This document shows, in pieces, positions 1 through 14,100 of a DNA stretch of 64,000 nucleotides. Source of the DNA: Anastatus disparis (Eukaryota > Arthropoda > Insecta > Hymenoptera > Eupelmidae); the NCBI GenBank assembly GCA_017163975.1, contig JAFFSR010000229.1, positions 13,782,001-13,846,000 on the forward strand. The letters run 5' to 3'. Under the pieces are notes generated by a model. That model saw only the letters and a program-made list of their open reading frames with translations. It was not told where the DNA came from and ran no database searches. Position 1 is the first letter of the stretch. Every line of letters begins with the position of its first letter. The position numbers and the translations under genes were made by a program.

Positions 1-327
1 TATCTCTGTATATAGACCTGCTTTCAACATCCTCCTCATAGTATAAACAAATGAAATTAAACGTATACATTATTTTATCTTTATTATGAGCTATCTATAT
101 TCTCCAATCATAACATTAGCAATAAACGTGAGCACAACAAATCGAATCAATTTTCATTTAGGATACGATTATATTCTTTTAAATATGAAACTTGTTTTTT
201 ATGTTATTGTAATTGAACAAATTAAATAATGATTTAAGTAATTTAATTTCAATTGATTAAAAAACATACTTTTATTGACTCACCTGACTACTTCAATAGC
301 TAATCTTGAGATTCTACTTATTGACAT
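1..327 (-). CDS. 5' exons of an unidentified gene, probably mitochondrial protein (partial)
   Basis: A first coding exon is inferred at 327-284: ATG, 14 codons, then a strong donor (CAG|GTGAGT). It reads MSISRISRLAIEVV plus a split Arg codon, which is basic, hydroxylated and free of acidic residues until the end, like a mitochondrial presequence. A plausible second exon starts at 31 or 34 and runs off the window edge, continuing in phase as RMLKAGLYTEI. Its acceptor is a tandem GAG GAG (NAGNAG type), so one residue may be optional. The gene is divergent from HSD17B10, with about 460 bp between the two start codons. No family was recognised. The exon structure rests only on splice signals and phase agreement, so confidence is limited. 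Confidence 0.4.
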
Positions 328-788
328 GATATAATTTTATAAAAAAATACTCTAGGTCCTAAAAAAACTTCTTTGAAATCCTTTGTCAAAACCACTTGGC
401 GTCACTTGGAGCCATTATTCCCTTTAATAATTGGCAGATCAATTGTGCTACTTATTTGCGATTAGGTTATGTTCTTGTAGTTTTGGGTGCGCGCGCTCAA
501 CTCTAGTGTCTTTACTGACCTTGATTTTAATGAAGAAAAAATCACTATATGAGTCAGCCGCATGTATTTGAGACTAGAAAAATATAACCAACTCCAAAGT
601 TCAATGTTTTCACGTTCTCTCGAATCCCACGTGATTATAAATTTAACATCGTCATCCTGATTATTCTTCTTTTATATTGCTTTTAACGCCATAACTTAAA
701 GATACCGGCATATACGGCAAATACGCTTTTCATTTTCTACAGTAATTCTCGAACGTTCAAACTCTTTGCTTCTTTTATTGTTATTAAA
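328..788. promoter_or_regulatory. Divergent promoter region between left-edge gene and HSD17B10
   Basis: This spacer separates two outward-pointing start codons and is less A/T-rich than its surroundings, with a short alternating GC tract near 488-497. It should contain the 5' UTRs and shared promoter of both genes. No TATA box in a convincing position was seen. Confidence 0.4.
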
Positions 789-3700
789 ATGTTGAAGGTA
801 TTTGATCTTTTTTTTAAATATATTTATTATTATTTATTTTGATGATTATTTTCATTATTTATCATTAAGAGATGTAAAATAGTATGTATAGGGAGTAGTA
901 TTTTTCCACTCGTTCTTGATTGTTAGTCTTATGTTTTTTTTGTAAGATTTATTATCCATTTTTTACAATATGTTACATGTATTAATACGAATAAGTTGTA
1001 CTAAAAATTAAATTTTTTTGATTACATTAAAGAACTAACTTTTCTTTCATTAAGAACTCTAATTTTGTTATCTGTGCTTCTTATATATATATATATGCAA
1101 AGTATTTATATTTCATAATTTAATGTTGTTTTTTTATATGTGATGATAAATAAATGTTTTAATTAAACGAGATTTATAAGATGATGATTTCTAATGAAAC
1201 ACATTAATTATAGGGAGTTGTAACTTTTGTAACTGGAGGAGCTTCTGGACTTGGTAGAGCAACAGTTGAAAGATTTATCAAACAAGGTGCAAAGGTTGTT
1301 ATTGGGGATCTTCCTTCATCCAAAGGTGCTGAACTTTCTGAAGAACTTGGAGGAAAAGATAGTGTTTTTGTACCCATAGATGTATGTTTATACAAATATT
1401 TTTACTTTGAATTTACGTTGATTAGAAAAATAGATTTTTTTTATTAAAATGTTTTTTTTAATAGATATTTAAAGCTATATTAAGTTAATTTTTTATTTTT
1501 AAAAAATTATGAAAGCATTTGTTATCAAGATTATTTTATAAGTCATTATAAATGATGATTCAATAAATTAGATAATCAAAGTTTAGATAATATAAATTGT
1601 TATACTTAAATTTTTTGCTACGGTGAAAATTAGTACTTTTGAAATGCTTAATTTTTTTGAACTTATTAAATATTATTATAAGCTTTGACAAAAAAAATCA
1701 AATTTACTAAATAAAAATTTTAAACAATAATGTTTACAAAAAATCATATTGAATTTGGATAAAATTATAAAAAAAAGATTTTAATTTAATTGTACAGTTT
1801 TTTTTAACTTTAAAATTTTATTGATTTTTATAAACAGCTAACTTAAATTTACTACTACAACTTATTAATACGGAGTAATTACATAACATTTATAAATACA
1901 TCAATGTTGTAACTTCATATTAATTTTTAAACACTATTTGATAAAATTAATATCAAAAGTTATAACCAAAACTTAAATTTTACAATAAAATTATTATTGC
2001 TATCAATGAATCACTTTAATTAAATATTAACTTTTTAGTTTAATTTATAAAAAATTTTCTGTGAAATTAAATTATTGAATTCTTAGACTTGATATGGTTT
2101 GTATACATAAGTATGATAAAGATGCTGATTATATGTAATAAAATATGCACTTTATTAACAAAGTATAATTGCATGCAAAAAATTTTGAACTTTATTTTTT
2201 AATTAAATTAACGATTACAATAAATAATTCTGACATAATTTTTTTGTATATTTAATGTTAACAAGATAGAGCTAATAAATTAGTAGACAAAACTTTTGTA
2301 CATAGATATGGAGAGACAACGTGTATTTGCCTTTAAGTAATTGAAGATTTAAAAAAAAATTATGTTGCACTAAAAGTTTTTCCATAATTTATAATATATT
2401 TTTAAAAACATTAGTTTACATGTTTTTTTTGTGTAATAGATATTTTTTTTTAAATTGTTTATTATTTAAATTTATGTAATTATTTATTTTAAATTATTTC
2501 AAAACAATCTAAATATTTATGTACAGATATCTTATGATTTAGGTACATTTCATTAATATTATATAAATGAATAAAAAGATATTCGCATCTTTCATTTTGA
2601 TGATTAATTAAATTAGAGAATAACATTTAAAATTAATAATACGCAATTGTGTTTTATTAATAAAGTTTAACGCATATTTTTTGTAGATAATCAATACCAT
2701 GTACAATTCATATGCAAACAAACCATATCATATTTATTATTGTCATATTACCATTAATTTATAAACTTTAAATTTTTTCAAACACTGTATAATAAAATTA
2801 AAAATTGAACATAGGTAACATCTGAGAAAGATATTCAAAATGCCTTAAAAGTTACCAAAGACAAATTTGGTCGTTTGGATGTTCTCGTCAATGCTGCTGG
2901 TATTGCAGTGGCATTCAAAACTTATAATGCATTGAAAAAAGAAGCACATGGTCTTGAAAGCTTTGAAAAAGTTCTTAAAGTCAATACCCTGGGTACATTT
3001 AATGCAATTAGATTATCAGCTGGTTTGATGAATGAAAATGAACCAAATGAAGATGGACAACGAGGAGTTATCATTAATACTGCTAGTGTAGCAGCTTATG
3101 ATGGTCAGATTGGACAGGCTGCTTATTCTGCAAGTAAGGGTGGCATTGTTGGTATGACTTTGCCTATTGCACGCGATTTATCTCGTGAAGGTGAGTAATA
3201 CTTTTAAAATAAAAATTAAATTTTCGTGAAGATATGTTAGGTTGATTACTATAAACACTTCTACATTTAAGCTTTTATTTCACTAAGTTTATAGTAAAAA
3301 ATCTAATTATAGCCTTAAGCAATGATAAAATTTAATTTTTAGAAATCACTATTAAATATTTTATAAGGTTTTTTTGTAAAATTCTTTTATTATATTTGTA
3401 ACATTTTTCATTGCTTAATACACTATTTTTACAATAATAATTGATTGGAAATGCTAGTAATTCATCTCAAAAAATAAATAGCGCAATTATAATATAATTT
3501 AATGACACTGAACTATAATAAATAATACTTTTTTACAGCCATGTTTGTACGAATTTCAAATGATAAATGAATGTTTTAGGAATTCGAGTGGTGACAATTG
3601 CTCCTGGACTTTTTGATACACCATTGTTGGCTAGTTTGCCAGAAAAAGTACGTATTTTCTTGGCCAAAAGTGTCCCATTCCCCCAAAGACTTGGTAAGCC

Positions 3701-3797
3701 AGATGAATATGCATTAATGGCTCAACAAATTGTGGAAAATCCTATGCTTAATGGAACAACCATAAGACTGGATGGAGCTCTTCGTATGCAGCCTTGA
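789..3797 (+). CDS. scu: 3-hydroxyacyl-CoA dehydrogenase type-2 (17-beta-HSD10)
   Basis: Mitochondrial short-chain dehydrogenase that oxidises 3-hydroxyacyl-CoA in branched-chain amino acid and fatty acid breakdown; in animals the same protein is also a subunit of mitochondrial RNase P. Four coding exons: 789-797, 1214-1381, 2815-3190, 3580-3797, giving 256 aa, close to the family length. Exon 1 codes only three residues (MLK). The NAD-binding motif TGGASGLG lies at residues 10-17, NAAG at 85-88, and the catalytic Ser150, Tyr163 and Lys167 in YSASKGG. The C-terminus [11 protein letters not shown] is typical of the family. Splice phases close. It runs tail-to-tail with nervous wreck. A polyadenylation signal AATAAA is at 4056. 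Function is by family homology; the Drosophila orthologue is scully. Confidence 0.95.
798..2814 (+). other. HSD17B10 introns 1 and 2 (low-complexity AT)
   Basis: Apart from exon 2 (1214-1381), this stretch is AT-rich intron. The second intron (1382-2814) is full of A and T runs. No RNA gene or element was recognised in it. Confidence 0.7.
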
Positions 3798-5112
3798 ATT
3801 TTATTTACTGAATATTATGCTTTTTTATTAAATTTTTCTAAAAATGCACTAATGTGGATTTGCAAAGAAAATGTCTTGAATATTTGTCGTTAATTAATCA
3901 TGTTAAACGGTGAAAAGTTTATAATTATGATTTTCATTTAAATAATGTATATAATATAAAAAAATTTTGTTTTTTAGGATTTCTTAAAGTGCATTAATCT
4001 TTAGTAAAGCCATTTTTTACGTTTTTTCATAACTTTTATATGCAATGCAATAGAAAATAAATATCTTTTTTAAAATAAAAAGAAAATGGGACTGTTAGTT
4101 TATTATGCCCAGTGCAATGCATCAAATAAATAAATAAACAAATATTTTTGTACACGCAACATTATTGTAATTTTTTCTATATATAATTTACACCAGCAAC
4201 TAACTCGGGGTCTGCTATTACAATTAACGTTCGCTGTTTTATATGCTGTGTCTGAATTCCTTATCATTTTTTTTTGTTTTTTTTTTGTTTTATTATCCAT
4301 TAATATAACCTGCTGTACATTGTTTCTCTGTTTATGAATTAATGAATTGCGTTTTTTTTGTAAATGATTTTGCAAAAGTCGTAACTTATCGCTTCGAGTT
4401 TTATTATTATATTAAGTCACTAAAGACCAAGAGTCAGCAAAGATATACAGATGATATACATACACACACGCCTAGCAAAATTGTATATACGCATCAATGT
4501 TCATAATTTTTTTTTCCATTGATTATTCTTTTTTTCTTTCATCTCTGAACATTCTTTCTTAATTTAAATATGCAGATACTGTTTCATTATTACTAATATT
4601 TTATTGTTGTCTTCGCCGTTCTGTAACATGAAAATATCCAATCGTTACAATTGGCGCATGCAATGTTTTTTTTTTCTTCGACTTATATAACTTATGTATT
4701 AGGTATCATTTCATTGTTTTCTTTTTGTTCGCAAAGAGCGTCGTTGTGTGTATACGTGTATGTTTTCAATGATGAATTGATGTAGAGCGTGTAATATTTC
4801 ATGTGTTCTCCTCTTATTCTTAAAACTCCTTTCTTCCTCTTTTTTATTTATAATATTTATATTCATTTATTTATATATATATATAATATATGTATATATA
4901 TATTTTTTGTATTTTTAGTCTTCTTGTTTCCCAATTACCTCGGGAGAATTCCAGAATTCAAGCAGATGTCGGAACTTATGCTGATGACTTAACGGAAGAG
5001 CCAGTTTTCTCGTATGTTGTGTAGTTATTAAGGCAGGACAATCATGACATAACGCAGCGTCAAAATTGTCCCCAATTTCATCGTAATCCAAACCTCCGAG
5101 GTTTAGTCAATC
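3798..5112. other. Convergent 3' UTRs of HSD17B10 (+) and nervous wreck (-)
   Basis: Two genes meet tail to tail here. The plus-strand gene has an AATAAA at 4056-4061 and so probably ends before about 4090. The rest, especially 4380-5112, is likely the 3' UTR of nervous wreck, with several minus-strand AATAAA possibilities. Small open frames here have no coding character. Confidence 0.5.
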
Positions 5113-8100
5113 CTAGGCATTGGATTCTTTGAGATTTTGTAATTTTTGCAGTTGATCAGGCTGCAGTTCATCTGGTATACTTGCTCTACCACCAACCAAC
5201 ATTTTACCACTTGGTGGTTCAGCAACTTCTTCAATTTGATCTGGTGCTGGTGCTTCAGCTGCTCCGCCACTTCGACTTGCTCCTGTTGGCAAACACTGTG
5301 AATTATCACCAGTACTTGGGCCAGATGTTGATTCAGCATCGCTCCCGGAGGAGCTGCTCACAGGAAAGGGCGCCGAGTCAGTTGGTTGATCGTCTAAAAC
5401 TGACTTTTCTTCAGACTCGCCTTTTTTAAGTTTCGTGGTCGGCTTTGTTAATTCCTCTTCGGGTGGCTGTTGCTGCTGTTGTTTTTCTGTACTACTTTCC
5501 TCCGGCAGTTTAGTTTCAGTCTCTTGGCTATTTGCTTCTGTTGCTGCTTGCCCGTTGCTTTGTTCAGATTCTTTTGATTGCTCTTCCTCCTCTTCTTCGA
5601 TACCAGGGAATGGTCGATCAATTTCTTCCATTGGCGTAGCTGCTGTTATGACGATTTGGGCGACGCCCAAGCCAACGTCATCACCGTCGGCTGCTGCAGC
5701 AGCTACTGCTGCCGCTTTCTTTTTAGCTTCGCATGCAGCTTTTACTATCTCAGGCTCCTCCTCCTCTTCCTGTAAATGGGCCATTTTATTTATAAATTAT
5801 TTTTTATCAATCACTGAGGATCAGGAATTTTATTTAAAATAGAAACGACAGAAAAATTTGGTGGTAAAACTAAAAAACAAAGGCATATTTTTATACAATT
5901 TTTTCACAGGAACATTTTTTTACATATTTACATTTTTTGCACATTTAAGATTTTTTTAACTAAGTTTTTATTTTGTAAATTTTTAACGATTTTGCATATT
6001 TTAAGATGATTTTTCTTCACAATAACTTGAGGAGAAAAAGGCAGCAATTTCATTTGTATCAAGTTTTATCACCTGGATTTTCTAATTTATTAAGTCATTG
6101 AAAATAATAATTAAGTCTTTTTTTCAAGTACCAAATAATTTTGCTAAAATAATTAAGGATCTGGAAACTGAAAGGGAATCCAGCCAATGCTATTCAAAAG
6201 GTCTAGATCCTCTTAGTTTTCAGCGAAATAATTATTTCTTTTAGATACTTCTAAAAAAAGATCTTGCTATTATAAACAGAAATTAAAATTTTTATGTCAT
6301 GCTTAAAGTCTTGAACTTTTTATTATTTTCATATGTTTGACTTATTTTTATAAGGAAATACTACAGTAGGTAAAGTACGAAAATTTAAAATTTAATCTAC
6401 ATGAAGTGTCATTTAAAATTATTGAAAAACAGTTTGATGCGAATTGTGAACATATAATGATATATGATTAATTTCTTAATGTAGGTATTATTGATAATAA
6501 TCAAGAATGATAACGATAATTTCAATGAATTTCGGTAAACAAATAATGTATTAAGATATAAATTTTTACAAAAAAAATTTAATGAAAAATTTCAACGTAC
6601 GTTCAAAAATATATGATAAATAGTATCAGCTATTTACAATATTTAGACAAAAATTCTAATATCAAGATTTTAAAACAAAGATAAAATTGAACAATAGATT
6701 TTAAATATCAAACTGTTTTATTATTGTAGTGTTGAAAATTTTAGAAAGGAGTTAGGCACTGAAATTTTAATAAAAAATAAAAATTAAAACATTTTCAAAA
6801 TTTCAGAACTTTTTCTCCATAATAAGTTGAAAAAAAAAAATTTCTCTACAAAGTAATGTGATAAAAAGTTTAAAGGTTGAATTTTTAACGATCTAAATCG
6901 TAACTTAAAATTTTGTCTCGTTAAAATTATTTTTCTAATGTTCGATTTTACATGATAATTAACTTGGTTTAAAAAATTATTATACAAAAGGTATGTTTGA
7001 TAAAAAAACTTAAAAAATTTAAAATATTTTTTTGGCTGTCTTATAATTCCATGCAAAAACTTTTAATATGTATGTCGTACATACCTACATTAATTATTCT
7101 TCCTGAGAAGGATCAAAAGCAAGTAAAAACATTTTTATTGATCCATGATTGAAAATAGTTATTTTAATACTTTATTTTATATCTGACGAATTCGTGTATA
7201 TTGAAAATAAATATTTTTCTAATTAAACAAATAAACCGCGTGGCGAAAAAAATTTTATTTTAATCAGCCAACTTGATTAAAACGATTTCTAGAGAAACAA
7301 AATATAAAAGAAAATTAAAAAATTTTTTTCAAAACTCACTCAAGACAATCATAAATAATCGAAAATAAATGGCTTGAAGAAAAAAAAAATAAATATAACT
7401 CCTATCTTATTGATTAAAATACATTTTTATAAGTGTAATTAAAGAAATTGGTTTCTTTAATTTAAAAATCGTTTTTTACGTACCTCATTATTGCTTTCGT
7501 CGGGAGCTTCGTCGACTGCAGCGTGTTTAACAAATGAAATAGCATGTATGTTTTATTTATTAAAAATGTAAGATAATTACAAGATTAAAGTAAATTTAAT
7601 GAAACTCATTAAACTTACCGACTATACCCGGTGCTTGCGAGCTTTCTTTATCATCAAATTGTAGGCCGTATTGTTCCTTTTGATTCCTCGTCAAATTCAT
7701 ATCAAAGTTATCCGGTCGATCGCCGTTTACGTAGCCTCTTTCTCTCATTTCTATTATTAACATAAATCATCGTCATTAAGTGTTTGATCACATTACATTT
7801 AGCAAACATTTTATTTGTTTTCATATGTGGAATTTTATGAGGTCGTCAGTGGCTCAGTCGGTAGAGCGATGAATTCATAATTTCGAGGTCCCGAGTTCGA
7901 ATCCCGCACTCGGCTAATTTATACAAGCACCACTGTACGTTACACGTGCTGCAGTTCACAAACGCACTGACGAACCTCCGTCGCTAATTAACATCACAAT
8001 GATGGCATAAATACAGCGACGTTAAATATAAAAAATACATATAAATAAATACAAGATTAAAACATTAAATTAAAAATAAAAACATTGTAAACATTTTTTT

Positions 8101-11100
8101 TTAAATATGAAAAAAAATGTTTACAATGTTTTTATTTTCTTGTAATGATTATTAAATTTATTTATAAATTTTAAACTATCATTAGTTGACTTCGTTATAA
8201 AAATATTTTTTCAGCATCTAAATAATAATTTACATATTGGTCTAAATTTACTATAAACAAAAAAAAAAATAACCGAATAATTTAGTTTACTTTTGTTATT
8301 GGATAATAATTTAAAAATTAATAAAATATTACTTGTGAATCGTGTACGCTTATGTATATAGTATTACCACACTTTCAAAACGCGCTTTGGAAGTTATTAT
8401 ATTAAATCCATTTATATTAAATTTTTTTTTTAAATACTCGATTACTTATCCTTCTCTTGTTATTATTAAAAATTATAAAATTTGTACTTTTTATAATTTT
8501 TTTTAAATTTATTTGTGCTTTTTGAACAATCTTGTTATTACTTTTTAATAATTTTTAGTTAAACATTCAAAATAAAAATAAATTTATTTCTTCTTTTAAT
8601 TTTTTCCAATTATTCAAAATTTTAAAAATTGTAATCAATTACAAATAAGATTAAATATCAAGTTCATTTATATTGATTAAATGCCTAACAATTATATTAG
8701 ATAATATTATAATGAGTAAGCTTATTAACAAGTATATTTTTTAAAAATACTTATTTAATTATTAAAGCAATATAAAAAATTAATTCATAATTAATTTTTT
8801 AATGAAAATAAATTTTTAATTATATAAAAGAAAAAACTAGACTTACCATTCATGAGCGACTGAGCAAGTTCCTCGTTCAAGACAAACTCTGGCGCTTCAG
8901 GTGGTGTGAAGACAGGAGGGGGTGCCGCGGAGCTCGGTGGCGTTACGTCCTCCTTCAACGTCAAAATTCAATTAACAACGTCTTTATTTTATACTATTGT
9001 GTTATAATACTTGGCTATATATACACGCTTTCAGACGGCAACTTTTAAAACTAAACTAAACAATACTTTTAATGGCTTCTTTTTCAAAGACTCGACAACA
9101 AGCGAGGATTAAGTGCTGAAAAAAAACGGATCAGCTCACGCAACGTTTCGTCTCTCTACGTCATGCTTTTATTATTTATCACTATTCGCTGGATTTCATG
9201 TAGACCTATAGGTTTTTTATGGAATTAGAATTTTTTTTCCAGCCCAAATTGGATATATGTTTTATTATTTTAATCGAATTAATTTCGTTAATTGACATTG
9301 TCTGAGCACGCTCGGACACTGCTATTAGTCAATTATTTTTTATTAAAGCTTTTACAAAATATACGAATTTTTTGTTTGACATTTGATCATTTAATTTAAT
9401 TAAAAAAGACAAAATTACTTAGACGTTATTTTAATTTTATTAAAATATAATTAACTTAATTTGATTATTCATATTTATTTTTGTAATCATAAAGTAAAAA
9501 AATTTAATATACGAATATAATGGTATCGAAAGAAAAGTCTAATATTATAATAACAAACCTCATCTTCGCCTTCGCCATCGGAAATAATAGCGCCGTCAGG
9601 ACCGCAGGGCTCGACGACAAGCGATGGAAAGAGTCCAGTCTGTCCATTAATTTCACCTTCCCACCAACCATCGTCGACGTCGTGTGGCTCTTTTTTCAAT
9701 ATTACTATAATATCGCCTTCCATGAAGCTTAACTCTTCGTCGCATGTCGCGTCGTAGTCGTAAACAGCGATGCAATATTCACGACCATCGTCTACGTGGT
9801 TCTGAGCGGCCGATATCGGTGCTTTAGTTTCTTGCACCATCTGTAAATTGTATGAGACACAAATTCATTAGACTGAGAAAAAAGCTCTAAAAGCAAAAAG
9901 GCTATTCTATTTAAGTGAGCTTTTTTAAAATCATCACCAAATCTTTTTCAATGTGGAATATATTATCTACTTGCAATTAGTATTTATTTATTTTAATCAA
10001 ATATCTATCCACTTGAGTTTAATGAGAAAATTTTTCGAAAGAAACAGATTTTATTTTTAATTAAAGCACACGGCTATTGTGACAAAAAAAGAAGAATTTC
10101 TTCTCAAAGTAAGTGGATTCTACTTAAAAAAAAAATTTAATTTTAATTTTCTAATACCGTCGTTTCCTGCGCCTCTGGCTGCTGTTCTTCTTCTGGTAGT
10201 TCCTGCTGTTGATATAAATGAGCGTCTGGATCGACCGCATCATGATCATCGATCGTATAGTCGACCGATGAGAATGATATCTGTTGTTGAAGACCAGGTG
10301 CATGAGCAGCGTTAAGAGTACTTTGTTGAGCAGTATCGGGTTCACGTTCAACGTCCAAATAATTTTGCGGTACGTAGCCTTCTTCGCCACGATAATTTCT
10401 TGCCCTTAACCAACCATCGCCGTCACCTTCGCCCACGACTTCTAATTGCTCGCTTTCGACTATCGACAGCTCGTCGGGATTTTGAGCCTAGATTTAAAGA
10501 TCAATTGATTAACTTACGATGGAGATGAAAATAAAATTTTTAACAATAAAGTACTAACCGTGTAAGAATAGAGAGCAGTGCATTTGTAAATATTTTGAGC
10601 GAGTCCTTCGGAATCCGCATGAACCTCGGCTAAATTAGCTGTATTATCAACACCTGAATTGTCGTTACCCCAATCGGCTGACGTCGGGTCATCCCAACCT
10701 GCTGTTATCTCGTCTATTCGTTGTTTTTCTGCTTCTAGTAAAGCTGTACAATTTTTTTCATATTTTATTATATGTCCCTTTTTTTATTACATTTATGTAT
10801 GATTTAAGCATTATGATTATTTGATAATAATTTTTATTATGACAATCGCATAATTATTATTCCTGGCTCAACTATAATAATCACTTTTTACCCAGATAAG
10901 TATGAGGAGGGATTCAAATTATTTTTCGGATTCTTTAATTTCTATGCTTATTACATAATATATAGTTTATACATATTTTTGTCGACTTCTTCGATTTCTT
11001 TTCTTACTTTAAAATTTTAAATAAATAAATTTTTTTAAATATATAGGTTAAACTTTTGTGAATTTGATTATTGTACGGAACTTGAAAGCAGCCTGTTTTT

Positions 11101-14100
11101 TTCATAAATCCCACTTTCCAGGTCAATAAAGTGAGCACAATTGAGTTGGGAATAAAAGACAATATGCAAAACGAAAATAATTGTTATGTAATGTATATAC
11201 CATTAAACTAAATAAATGAATGATGCATAGTGATAAGTACAACTTTCACGTTACTTTATGATTGTTACACTCTAGCCATTACTTTTGTAAAATTACAAAT
11301 ATAACAACTAGGTACCTGCATCGCTATGGTAATTTGTCCCTTTTTTATTCAAAACAATAACAACAAAAATAAACGCAATTATTAATTCGAAAATTTTCAA
11401 TTATTTAATATCATTAATTTTATAGTACTTTTGAATTTAAAAATAAAAGAATAAAATAAAATCTTAAACAAAAAAGATCATTTAAAATGAGGGCATGTAG
11501 CTTACCGTCTACTTCTGCACTGTCGTGTCGTTGCCGTTCATCCGCGCTCGAATCTTCATCTTCTTTCAATGAATGTTGAGCGGCTGACGAGCCACGGCCT
11601 GGCCTTTCTACTGTCGTTAAATCACTACCAGCGTCGTTGTCGCTGTCATAAAATGAGTCGGAGGAAGGTTGCTGATCCTGTTTTAAAAATCACCAAATTT
11701 TTTCAATATTCCTTTTACTTTCATTCTGTTACTGCGTCATACTTTATCTCAATCTTTGATTACATTTTATTCCATCACATATATCAATTAAATTAAAGAA
11801 AATCAATGGAAAAAGTCTCTTAAAAGTTCTCTCAGCTTGAATTACAAATTAAAATGTTAAAATTGTATTACGAGGTATTTCAATGCACTATCAGCGAAAT
11901 TCAATTAAATTTAAAGTAAACCAAAGAGAGAAATAAAAAAGTATAGAAAGAGAAAAAGTTAAGCGTAGGAAATTAATTACCGCATTGCCAGAGGCATCAG
12001 TTCTGATGGATAGCGAACTAGCAGAGCGAGGTAGATCCTGCACGCTCAGCGTTTCTACTTCTTGCAGCCACTCATCGACGTTCACTGTTGTGGCACATAT
12101 GAATTTTTTATTTTTTTTAAATGCATTTATTATTGAAAAAAAATTATTCATGTTTATACAAACTATCAATGTTTTGCTTCAAATTAAAAACTTAAAATTG
12201 ACTTTTCAGTTTAAAAAGAATACAAATAATAATATTTATTTATATTAAAAATCATAAACTAACCTCCTCCTTTTCGTAAACATTCTATTCGTGCTTCGGC
12301 CTTCATTTTTGCAGTCTAAAATAAAGGAACGTTTGTTTGATTAAAAATTAGAAATCCATTTTTGAAAAATAAATAGCTTTATTTATATATAATATAAATT
12401 ACCTCAGCTTTTCTCATCGTTTGTTTCAATTCATCGATTTTAGTTTCCAAATCCGGACCATTTGGATCATTGGGGTCGGTCTAGACAATAAAGGTTAATG
12501 CTATGTTAATATTCACTGTTTTCATGCATTCGTGTTTAGTTTTGTAGACTTTGGTTCTATATTAAAGAAAACGCTATAATAATTTGAATAAATTAACCTT
12601 TTGACCAGAATCACGTAGTTGCTGTAGTGCTTGTAGCTTTCTATTGCTCTCCCTGTAAGTGTTGATTTCTCGGGCAATTCTCGTGGCCCAACGACGAGCT
12701 TCTTTGCTAAGTGTTTGTGCCGCTGCATGGTCGACTGTTATCCTGCGTAATTAATTTTATTTTATTTTAATATGACTACTGTTCGTTTATAAAGATTTTA
12801 TTGGGATATGTTTATCGATTCTTTTATATCTTCCTTAAATCATTTACTATGTCGACGTTTCGAAAGTTTTCTTCCCTCTTAATGATGGATAAAAATTAGT
12901 GAACAGTGTACTTTTTTTTTAAATTCTCGACTTTGTTAATGCAGACTTGGTTTGTGACACCATTAAAATGAAGGGCTTAAAACAGTACACTGCTTACTAA
13001 TTTTTATCTGTCCTAAAGAGGAAAGCTTAATGCTTCCGAAATGTCGATATTCTAAATAATACAGAAATAAAGGAGATGCAAAAGAATTTGTTTATTATCA
13101 ATAAAAATCTGATTAAAATTAATAATTTTATTGAATTTCATGCTAATTTATTTGTATATTTAATCATTCTTTAAAAAAATAAAAAATAAATATAATTAAA
13201 TCGTTCTACATAAACTTACAATCGAAATTTAAAGGATAAATGCACACATTGAGCTTACCTATCCACCTGATCGTTATCGCATGGTTCATAATCGTACTGT
13301 ATATGTTGCTTCAGAACTGGATAGTAAAGACAGCAGCATTGTAAGTTGTACTCTCTCGTGAGCTGCAACAGACGACAAAAAAATCAAACCAATCTCATAT
13401 ATACATAACAATTCAGCTTTTGGCAAGTAGCCGAGAGATATGCAATTCGAAATCGAGCAAGTTAACAATACATATATTCAAAGAAGAAAAAAAAGAAGAA
13501 AAATTTTTCAATTTTCAAGCTTTTTCTGGTGCACATATTGTGGCTCAAAGAATTATTAGAATTTATGATTCTTTTTTAATTATTTAATTTTTAAAATATT
13601 TCCAATGTATTTATGTTATTTTATAATTTGAATATATTCGTTTGACCTATTTAAATTATAATTTACTTAGGTATTAATCGTTACAATGATTTGCATAAAT
13701 TTAAGCTTCAATTGAATCGGGTCGATAAAAACCACAATAATCGAAATAAACAATAAGGTTTAATTATTCAGAATTGTTATACATGTAATTACTGATTTCA
13801 CTCAATCTTCGTTTCTGCATACGGAATTGTTATAATTAAAATTTTTAAATACAAATAAAATGTCTGTTTGTTCAAAATTATTTTAGTCTATAAACAAATG
13901 TTAATTGAAAAATCCGTTATAAATTTGTTTGATGTAATTTTAATTTGCAACAATACATTAATTCTATAACGTTTTCGCTAACTTCAACAGCAAGCTTGTT
14001 TTAAAATATTTAGTAAACAGCTTAGAAAATTTAAAATATTCAAACCCTTATTTACTCGAGTTTTGAAAGAAACTTGTATACTTTAATCATATTTTGCATT

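Noticed and set aside
5435..5842. Plus-strand open frame rich in Ser, Cys and Ala
   Set aside because: It is the antisense shadow of the Glu/Ala-rich nervous wreck terminal exon, which is supported by phase and a conserved C-terminus.
7839..7915. Functional tRNA gene
   Set aside because: The head folds only loosely like a tRNA and is always joined to the same 110-bp body at several loci, so SINE is the better explanation.
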